From: Nitrososphaeria archaeon
GTDB lineage: Archaea; Thermoproteota; Nitrososphaeria; Nitrososphaerales; Nitrososphaeraceae
Reading direction: 5' to 3'
Length of the DNA stretch: 6,111 nucleotides
Assembly: GCA_021324715.1 (NCBI GenBank)
Contig: JAJPIN010000252.1
Span: forward strand, 1-6,111
The stretch's first letter is position 1. Every line of letters begins with the position of its first letter. Positions 1-4,356 of the stretch are shown here, piece after piece. The notes below the pieces were generated by a model. The model was not told where the DNA came from and searched no databases. It saw only the letters and a list, made by a program, of their open reading frames with translations. The position numbers and the translations under genes are program-made.

Positions 1-275
1 AACCCCTTTGCTAGAAGGAAATTCTTAACTGACTCTCGATGGTCACCTTGTAGTATAATTTGTTCATCTTTATATGTCCCACCTGTTCCTAGCTTTGTCT
101 TTAACTCTTTAGCTATTAACTGTACATCTTTATTCCATTCAAGACCACGTATTACAGTTGTTGGTTTGTTAAACTTTTTAATTATTTTAGAAATAACTAT
201 CTTTGTTTCTTGTCTATCTAATTCGCGTACAACGTCATCTATTGAGAATGAATTTGTATCATTATCTTCTGACAT
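1..275 (-). CDS. Translation initiation factor aIF1 (SUI1/eIF1 family), 3' end cut by the window edge
   Basis: The first 91 codons are visible. aIF1 binds the small ribosomal subunit near the P site and enforces correct start-codon choice during initiation. After a short acidic N-terminus (residues 2-20), the SUI1 fold shows the basic-loop region around IKKFNKPTTVIRGL (32-45), then the family signature LGTGGTYK (62-69) and LQGDHRESVK (75-84). The reading frame is still open at base 1 with LLAKG. Archaeal aIF1 is about 100 residues, so only roughly ten should be missing. The ATG at 275 is the natural start for a protein of this size. GGGGGAG lies only 2 nt upstream, too close for a normal Shine-Dalgarno, and a TATA-like box about 25 bp upstream suggests a near-leaderless mRNA. 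The family call is firm. The acidic, weakly conserved N-terminus is the only unusual part. Confidence 0.93.
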   Translation of the reverse strand, partial: MSEDNDTNSFSIDDVVRELDRQETKIVISKIIKKFNKPTTVIRGLEWNKDVQLIAKELKTKLGTGGTYKDEQIILQGDHRESVKNFLLAKG

Positions 276-295
276 ATCTCCCCCAACAATCCATG

Positions 296-305
296 TTTAA
301 AAAGG
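296..305 (-). promoter_or_regulatory. Candidate TATA box for aIF1
   Basis: On the minus strand this reads CCTTTTTAAA. Its centre lies about 25 bp before the aIF1 ATG, which would put the transcription start at or just before the start codon. A second AT-rich box, TTTAATTTAC (about 336-345), could serve a longer leader. Position and composition are the only support. Confidence 0.4.
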
Positions 306-364
306 CTTGTCCTCTAATGAAGGTTAAAGGTCAGTAAATTAAACGATTTTTTAGGTATATCAGG

Positions 365-907
365 CTAGTCCTTTCTATATCTAATATTCTCAGTCTGTTC
401 ATCTTTGGACCTTAATTTGATTACTAAGGTATTACTTATTTTATTAAATATTCTCTGCCTCTTATTATTAGTAAAAAGCCATCCTAAGATAACGTCTAGC
501 GGTAGTAAGAATGATTTGCCAAAGCTTTCTATTGCAGCGGTTTTAGTATCAACTCTGCTGCCAGACATATCCGTGGTCTTTATGTTCAAAAGTCTCTTGC
601 CTATTGATTGTCCGCTTGTGTGTTCAAAGTAGGTCCAATATCCAAAGAATGCAAGGCTTGATAGAAGATAGTGAAACGGCTCAAGGTTATTGTGCGCTAA
701 TGCCATACCGTTACTATAATAGGAAAACCAAAATGGAATTGCTAGCAATGCAAACAAAACTCCCAAGCCTATTGATACAATAATAAAATCAATTAACCAA
801 GCTACAAATCTATCCGTCCAACTAGCTAATATTACTTCTACAGGGAAATTATCTTCCCCTCCGATTTTGGTTGCCGGCGGAGGCGGACCATTATTTGATG
901 AATCCAC
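365..907 (-). CDS. RDD-family small integral membrane protein
   Basis: A 180-residue membrane protein with a complete RDD domain. The first helix carries the family residues in TDRFVAWLIDFIIV (31-44; Arg33, Asp40) and runs to about residue 60. A second helix spans about 79-94. The hallmark GQSIGKRLLNIKT follows (99-111), and a third hydrophobic stretch lies at about 133-146. The N-terminus is short, polar and proline-rich (PPPP at 8-11); the C-terminus is charged. RDD proteins are often thought to be transporters or membrane chaperones, and a few bacterial ones have been linked to Na+/H+ exchange, but no substrate can be inferred here. The start is GTG: an in-frame TAA sits directly before it, so no longer form exists. 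No Shine-Dalgarno is seen. The gene lies 75 bp after the proteasome chaperone and 89 bp before aIF1 on the same strand, so read-through is possible. Confidence 0.88.
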   Translation of the reverse strand: MDSSNNGPPPPATKIGGEDNFPVEVILASWTDRFVAWLIDFIIVSIGLGVLFALLAIPFWFSYYSNGMALAHNNLEPFHYLLSSLAFFGYWTYFEHTSGQSIGKRLLNIKTTDMSGSRVDTKTAAIESFGKSFLLPLDVILGWLFTNNKRQRIFNKISNTLVIKLRSKDEQTENIRYRKD

Positions 908-938
908 TTATCTTATCAACAAGGCTTTCCCGTCAATC

Positions 939-947
939 GTATATGAT
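939..947 (-). promoter_or_regulatory. Candidate TATA box for the RDD gene
   Basis: The minus strand reads ATCATATAC here, about 31 bp before the GTG start. That would give a leader of roughly 5-10 nt, which fits the absence of a Shine-Dalgarno site. The support is weak because the region is AT-rich anyway. Confidence 0.3.
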
Positions 948-982
948 TTTATCTCTGAGGAATACGATGATGCGGGTTCAGT

Positions 983-1723
983 CTAGGTGATATAAGAGGA
1001 CTCTTTATGACCGTCTCTAATCTGTTTTATCTTATTCTCAACTGTTTCTGCTTCTCCTAATAATGACGCTATATCGCAGGAAAGACCTGGAACTAATTTA
1101 GTTACTGCATTAGAAATCAGCGCAGAAGCACGAAAATCTGGGGCATCTGGCATCGTGTTGACCAAAAGAACAATGACATCTAGTCCTAGAAGCGAGCCTT
1201 CATTTAGCAGCGTAGCTGGGATTCCTCCTATTGTTCCGCTTTGTAGTTGAATAAAATTATTCGCCTTTGCTATCTTTGCAGCTGACGGGGTGCTTGTAAC
1301 TGCAAAAATACTTTGTTCTGAAATAGTTGAGGCATTTTCTCCACTATTTTGCTTTGGGCCTAAGATTCCAGCTGCGCTTACTATCAATTTGCATTCATTC
1401 TGCATCGCCCACTCCAAAATTTTTTTACCCATAGTGCTTTGCATAAGAGGGTCAATATTAAATTCGGAAATGAAAAAAGCAACTTTTAGACCTTCGTTGA
1501 CGTGCAATCTCGCTGGAAAGTGAGGCATGGAATTACTGATTATCGATAAAGGAGGAAATTCAGGTGAATCGATAACTGCAAAAAGTTCTGTACCTGATGA
1601 CCGGATTAGACATTCTGAAGCAATAGCGTTTAGTAATCCTGCACTAGGAAATCCATCCAAGACTACGCCATCCTTTATGTTCAATTTGCTGCTTTGGCTG
1701 AGATTTCTAATTTCAATGGACAA
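983..1723 (-). CDS. PAC2-family proteasome assembly chaperone (PbaA/PbaB-like)
   Basis: A 246-residue cytosolic protein of the PAC2 family (the ATP-grasp-like superfamily once called DUF75). Archaeal members PbaA and PbaB help 20S proteasome assembly or bind the 20S core. The N-terminal signature DGFPSAGLLNAIASECLI (23-40) matches the family's GFPG-x-GLVG-type motif. It is followed by a PEFPPL segment (54-59), the strand VAFFISEF (81-88), the glycine-containing loop SAAGILGP (116-123), and GTIGGIPATLLNEG (163-176). Length is typical. The start is TTG: an in-frame TGA lies four codons upstream and there is no ATG or GTG early in frame, so TTG is the best choice. The last residues, SSYIT, place Tyr third from the end. 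They therefore do not form the C-terminal hydrophobic-Tyr-X motif that docks some chaperones and activators into the proteasome alpha ring. Which paralogue this is cannot be settled here. Confidence 0.88.
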   Translation of the reverse strand: MSIEIRNLSQSSKLNIKDGVVLDGFPSAGLLNAIASECLIRSSGTELFAVIDSPEFPPLSIISNSMPHFPARLHVNEGLKVAFFISEFNIDPLMQSTMGKKILEWAMQNECKLIVSAAGILGPKQNSGENASTISEQSIFAVTSTPSAAKIAKANNFIQLQSGTIGGIPATLLNEGSLLGLDVIVLLVNTMPDAPDFRASALISNAVTKLVPGLSCDIASLLGEAETVENKIKQIRDGHKESSYIT

Positions 1724-1743
1724 ATTATGTTTTCAACTCAATG

Positions 1744-1769
1744 TATATAGCTCAAATCTACATATAAAG
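1744..1769 (-). promoter_or_regulatory. Two candidate TATA boxes for the PAC2 gene
   Basis: Two boxes face the PAC2 gene. CTTTATATG (1761-1769 on the minus strand) predicts a transcription start near 1739 and a leader of about 16 nt. TATATA (1744-1749) predicts a start at or next to the TTG codon. Neither comes with a Shine-Dalgarno site. Which is used cannot be told from sequence. Confidence 0.4.
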
Positions 1770-1800
1770 AAGATATTCCATTCAATATACTACAAGAATG

Positions 1801-1814
1801 TTTGATGACTCAAA
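1801..1814. repeat. Short inverted repeat upstream of the PAC2 gene
   Basis: TTTGA and TCAAA flank a 4-nt centre, 77 bp before the PAC2 start and upstream of both candidate TATA boxes. The position would suit an operator, but 5-bp arms occur readily by chance in AT-rich DNA. Confidence 0.2.
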
Positions 1815-1890
1815 GCCTGACTAGTACATAAATAATAGTTGCTTGACAGTTTATTTTTATTTTTACCAAAACTATAACGCAGTTTGAATA

Positions 1891-1928
1891 ACCTAGCGGG
1901 CCGGCCAGGTGGATTGGTTGGCAAGGAC
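1891..1928. other. GC-rich island with GGCCGGCC palindrome and two-tier G-quadruplex motif
   Basis: This is a 38-bp island of roughly two-thirds GC within a very AT-rich 255-bp gap between the helicase and PAC2 genes. It holds the palindrome GGCCGGCC (1899-1906), loosely flanked by ACCT (1891-1894) and AGGT (1907-1910). Next on the plus strand comes GGTGGATTGGTTGG (1908-1921): four GG runs with loops of 1, 3 and 2 nt, a two-tetrad quadruplex pattern. The rest of the gap (1724-1978) holds AT-rich promoter and terminator-like sequence and no open frame longer than about eight codons. Function is unknown. Confidence 0.4.
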
Positions 1929-1952
1929 GTATTTATTAGATTTCTTGAAATG

Positions 1953-1967
1953 TAATTTTAAAAATTA
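1953..1967 (-). terminator. Possible terminator region after the helicase gene
   Basis: A perfect 15-bp AT palindrome (TAATTTT-A-AAAATTA), with a run of five T on the minus strand, begins 12 bp after the helicase stop codon. Archaeal terminators rest mainly on T-tracts, and five T is short, so this is a tentative call. Confidence 0.3.
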
Positions 1968-1978
1968 TTTTTATTTAG

Positions 1979-3256
1979 TTATGCTCTTCTGTATGGACTC
2001 TGATTATATTGTCGCCCATAGTGGGACCCTCTTCTGTTAATACTTCGATTAAACCCGAATCTTCTTCTATTTTGACCATTGTAGTTGAAGGACCTTTGCC
2101 TACTGACCCTGTTTCTACTGGCATACAATGTAGGAACTTCAAGTCCAATTTCATCATTGAGTCTCTTGACTGATAATTCCGTACGATTCAAAATCCTTAC
2201 AAAATCCTCATACCTGCTACTTGACACCAATGAAATTGCTTTACCGCTTCCACCTGCTCTTGCAGTCCTTCCTATTCTATGGAAATAGATAACGGGATCT
2301 TCAGGAATATCATAATTGATAATATTACCCACAGTTGGGACGTCTATACCCCTTGCAGCAATATCCGTAGCTACAAGTATATCTTCGCTTCCATTTTTGA
2401 ATCTGTTCATAGAGTAATCCCTCTGCCTTTGAGATAGATCTCCATGAATCGTAATAACTCTAAATCCTTCTCTGTTCAAATCATCAGCTATTCTCTGAGT
2501 TCTTTGTTTTGTAGCAACAAAGACAATAGTCTGTTGTCCCTTTTCTCTGTTCCTGACAAAATTACATAAATGCTTGAATTTCTCTCGCTCTTCCACAATT
2601 AGATAAGATTGATCAATAGTTTCTAAACTAATTTCGGCCTCATTGAGTCTAATTTGTTCTGGGTCTTTCATATATTCCCTAGATAATCTTAGAATCTCAA
2701 TAGGCATTGTTGCAGAGAATAGGCATGTTTGCCTTCTCTCATTTACATAAAAAAGTATAAACTTTATGTCATCTATAAATCCCATATCAAGCATTCTATC
2801 AGCTTCATCTAAAACTACAGAATTTACGTCTTCTAGTTGAATCGTTCCCTGTTTCAAGTGATCTATTAGTCTGCCAGGTGTTGCCACGATAATTTGAACG
2901 CCCCTTCTCAGTTGTTCTTTTTGTATGTTAATACTCTGCCCTCCGTAAATAGCAAGGCTCCTAATTCCAATATATTTGGAAAATTTTCTAATTTCATTTG
3001 TAACTTGTATCGCTAGTTCTCTTGTTGGAACAATAACTAATGCTTGGATTGGACCCCTTGATTTTACTCTATTTAGTATTGGAAGGGAAAAAGCAGCTGT
3101 TTTGCCTGTACCCGTGTGTGCTTGTCCTATTACATCCTTCCCTTTCAAAATAAGTGGGATACAATGTTCTTGGATAGGAAAAGGATTTTCCATTCCTACT
3201 TCCTTAACCGCCTTAACTATAGACATATTTAGTCCTAATTCTTCGAATGAAACCAT
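1979..3256 (-). CDS. DEAD-box ATP-dependent RNA helicase with Arg-rich tail
   Basis: A 425-residue DEAD-box helicase that uses ATP to open short RNA duplexes, in ribosome assembly, mRNA remodelling or cold adaptation. All core motifs are intact: Q motif (FEELGL at 4-9 and PFPIQ at 25-29), motif I AHTGTGKT (46-53), Ia PTRELA (77-82), GG (105-106), Ib TPGR (126-129), II DEAD (150-153), III SAT (181-183), IV IVFVATK (244-250), V ATDIAARGID (296-305) and VI HRIGRTARAG (326-335). The core is followed by a tail (about 380-425) rich in Arg, Asn, Tyr and Gly, a typical low-complexity RNA-binding extension. The start is ATG, with no Shine-Dalgarno in the AT-rich sequence before it. It heads the minus-strand block and shares a repeat-rich divergent upstream region with the zinc/PRC gene. 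The enzyme class is certain; the substrate RNA is not. Confidence 0.97.
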   Translation of the reverse strand: MVSFEELGLNMSIVKAVKEVGMENPFPIQEHCIPLILKGKDVIGQAHTGTGKTAAFSLPILNRVKSRGPIQALVIVPTRELAIQVTNEIRKFSKYIGIRSLAIYGGQSINIQKEQLRRGVQIIVATPGRLIDHLKQGTIQLEDVNSVVLDEADRMLDMGFIDDIKFILFYVNERRQTCLFSATMPIEILRLSREYMKDPEQIRLNEAEISLETIDQSYLIVEEREKFKHLCNFVRNREKGQQTIVFVATKQRTQRIADDLNREGFRVITIHGDLSQRQRDYSMNRFKNGSEDILVATDIAARGIDVPTVGNIINYDIPEDPVIYFHRIGRTARAGGSGKAISLVSSSRYEDFVRILNRTELSVKRLNDEIGLEVPTLYASRNRVSRQRSFNYNGQNRRRFGFNRSINRRGSHYGRQYNQSPYRRA

Positions 3257-3274
3257 TTTTTAATTCACATATTG

Positions 3275-3330
3275 TTTTGTGTTTTACAAAAGTTACGGAA
3301 GATCTGGAAAGATTTTTTTTTGTGTTTTAC
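3275..3330. repeat. Pair of 13-bp direct repeats upstream of the helicase
   Basis: TTTTGTGTTTTAC occurs identically at 3275-3287 and 3318-3330, 43 bp apart start to start. The nearer copy lies about 20 bp before the helicase start. The second is preceded by further T and runs into the inverted repeat at 3329. Repeated sites at this position could be operators or leader elements, but their T-rich composition makes chance similarity a real alternative. Confidence 0.55.
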
Positions 3331-3360
3331 TTAACTTATCTGCCGCAGCTTTAGTTAAGT
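3329..3360. repeat. Nested inverted repeat in the divergent promoter
   Basis: The outer arms are ACTTAACT (3329-3336) and AGTTAAGT (3353-3360), a perfect 8-bp match. The inner arms are CTGC (3340-3343) and GCAG (3345-3348) around a single C. The spacers, 3 and 4 nt, keep both dyads on almost the same axis. This could be a protein operator or, if transcribed, a stem-loop in the helicase leader. No T-run follows on either strand in the transcription direction, so it is not terminator-like. Confidence 0.6.
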
Positions 3361-3399
3361 TAGGGAACTTTTATCGGAGATATAAGTGTGCTGATACAA

Positions 3400-3472
3400 A
3401 AATTTGATCAACAGTATTGGAATAATCTTTATCCCAATTATGTGAGGCAGACTATTGGGAAATTTGATTAAC
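3400..3472. repeat. Near-identical 13-bp direct repeats upstream of the zinc/PRC gene
   Basis: AAATTTGATCAAC (3400-3412) and AAATTTGATTAAC (3460-3472) match at 12 of 13 positions and are exactly 60 bp apart. The second ends 5 bp before the TATA-like box of the plus-strand gene, a position where an activator could sit next to the basal transcription factors. Confidence 0.5.
3432..3460. repeat. 7-bp inverted repeat TCCCAAT / ATTGGGA
   Basis: Perfect arms lie at 3432-3438 and 3454-3460, 15 bp apart, between the two copies of the AAATTTGAT repeat. A further ATTGG occurs at 3416-3420. It could be part of a compound operator for the plus-strand gene. No known archaeal regulator site is recognised. 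Confidence 0.4.
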
Positions 3473-3477
3473 TATGG

Positions 3478-3486
3478 TTTATACTT
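3478..3486 (+). promoter_or_regulatory. Candidate TATA box of the zinc/PRC gene
   Basis: TTTATACTT fits an archaeal TATA box. Counting about 25 bp from its centre puts the transcription start near 3503-3509, on or just before the GTG at 3508. This means either a leaderless GTG start or a 15-20 nt leader before the ATG codons at 3523 and 3526. Confidence 0.5.
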
Positions 3487-3507
3487 GATAATTTAAATTC
3501 TACACAA

Positions 3508-4308
3508 GTGGTAATAAAAAACATGATGGAGGGTCAGGATCAAAATCAAGCTCTGCGAGAGAAAAAACTACGCGGTTCAGGTGGATATGTGCTTGCACAA
3601 ATTTCAGATGAAGAGCAGAAAAAGGGTAATTTAGGAGGACCGGAGTTATTTTTGGCGGGTATAGGAAGGCTTCCTTCAGACAGATTTACCAAATACCATT
3701 GTAATAAGTGTGACAAAGACTATGAAGGCTCGCCGAATATCAGTTTTGAAAATCCCAACGAAGATCTTGGTGAAGGTGTGACACTGTATGAGAAGGGTGA
3801 GTACAAATGTCATACTTGTAAGAGTATAATTGCACAATATAGAAAATTTGAAGCTCCAGAAGAATTACAGCAAGGACAAGAATCAGAATCATCCAAATTA
3901 TCAAATAATCAAGCAACAGATACAAAAGAGGCTGATAAAAGTTCCAAAATCACTATCAATCCGCCATCGCCTTCTATCATACAAAGTGATTTTATTTCGA
4001 TTCAATCTCTTGTTGGAATGCCTGCATATGACTGGGATGCAATGTTGATTGGTAATGTTCAGGAGATTGGTCTTAAACGAACTTCTAAAGGTAAAATGGA
4101 AATAAATCTCAAGATTCCTAAAAAGAATACCGATCAAAAGGTTGAAGTTGCTTGGAGAAATATTTCCAAAATTGGTGATATAATTTTGCTTGAAAATTCA
4201 GAATCTTCAGAATCGGAGCAATTAGGCAAATGTTCTAATTGTGGTTATCAAAATGAAAGTGACGCAGCATTTTGTGCTGAGTGTGGTAAAAAGATTACAA
4301 ATGAATAG
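3508..4308 (+). CDS. Zinc-ribbon / PRC-barrel / zinc-ribbon protein of unknown function
   Basis: A 266-residue soluble protein with three visible parts. (1) An N-terminal region (about 20-113) contains paired CxxC motifs, Cys65/Cys68 and Cys101/Cys104, likely one zinc site. (2) After a Gln/Ser/Lys/Glu-rich linker (114-150), a PRC-barrel-like domain runs from about 164 to 229: it starts SLVGMPAYDWD, continues IGNVQEIGLK and ends with WRNISKIGDIILLE, matching the family's usual beginning and end. (3) A C-terminal short zinc ribbon has Cys242/Cys245 and Cys256/Cys259 (CSNCGYQNESDAAFCAECG). PRC-barrels occur in RimM, in the archaeal cell-division protein CdvA and in haloarchaeal CdpB proteins, so an adaptor or scaffold role is conceivable. 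That is inference. The GTG at 3508 gives the longest frame; ATG at 3523 or 3526 is equally plausible and removes only residues before the first domain. There is no signal peptide or membrane segment. Confidence 0.85.
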   Translation: MVIKNMMEGQDQNQALREKKLRGSGGYVLAQISDEEQKKGNLGGPELFLAGIGRLPSDRFTKYHCNKCDKDYEGSPNISFENPNEDLGEGVTLYEKGEYKCHTCKSIIAQYRKFEAPEELQQGQESESSKLSNNQATDTKEADKSSKITINPPSPSIIQSDFISIQSLVGMPAYDWDAMLIGNVQEIGLKRTSKGKMEINLKIPKKNTDQKVEVAWRNISKIGDIILLENSESSESEQLGKCSNCGYQNESDAAFCAECGKKITNE

Positions 4309-4327
4309 TTAGAATTAGTAGAAAATT

Positions 4328-4350
4328 AAAAAAGAGATTACCATTTTTTT
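4328..4350. terminator. Back-to-back T-tract terminators between convergent genes
   Basis: The 48-bp gap between two converging genes has a T7 run on the plus strand (4344-4350), suited to ending the zinc/PRC transcript. It also has a six-A run (4328-4333), read as T6 on the minus strand and suited to ending the acyl-CoA synthetase transcript. There is no strong stem-loop, as expected for archaeal T-tract termination. Confidence 0.5.
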
Positions 4351-4356
4351 AAATAT

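Larger units (their letters stand above)
3257..3507. promoter_or_regulatory. Divergent intergenic promoter region
   Basis: This 251-bp non-coding stretch separates the divergent helicase and zinc/PRC genes. The few ATG codons on either strand run into stops within a few codons. It contains a T9 run (3313-3321), two pairs of direct repeats, two inverted repeats and a TATA-like box facing the plus-strand gene. On the helicase side no convincing TATA box stands out; the minus strand has TTTTGTAAAAC about 25-35 bp before the ATG. Size and repeat content suggest it is regulated or carries a leader, by inference. Confidence 0.6.

Noticed and set aside
278..284. GGGGGAG as a Shine-Dalgarno site for aIF1.
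   Set aside because: It ends 2 nt from the ATG and matches the anti-SD only partly; the nearby TATA-like box points to a near-leaderless transcript.
405..632. Plus-strand open frames opposite the RDD gene, and similar ones opposite the PAC2, helicase and synthetase genes.
   Set aside because: They are antisense to genes with clear family motifs and show no recognisable domain or promoter of their own.
1800..1825. A C/D-box small RNA, from TGATGA and CTGA close together on the plus strand.
   Set aside because: Only 8 nt separate the two boxes, shorter than the usual guide of about 12, and no C' or second D box follows.
1885..1935. A tRNA in the GC-rich island.
   Set aside because: No T-arm consensus, anticodon stem or acceptor pairing can be drawn on either strand.
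1975..2157. A 60-codon open frame on the minus strand overlapping the helicase C-terminus, acidic and protein-like.
   Set aside because: It is the shifted reading of the AGA-rich helicase tail, since AGA runs read as GAA in that frame. The in-frame Arg-rich tail is typical of DEAD-box proteins, so no frameshift is needed.
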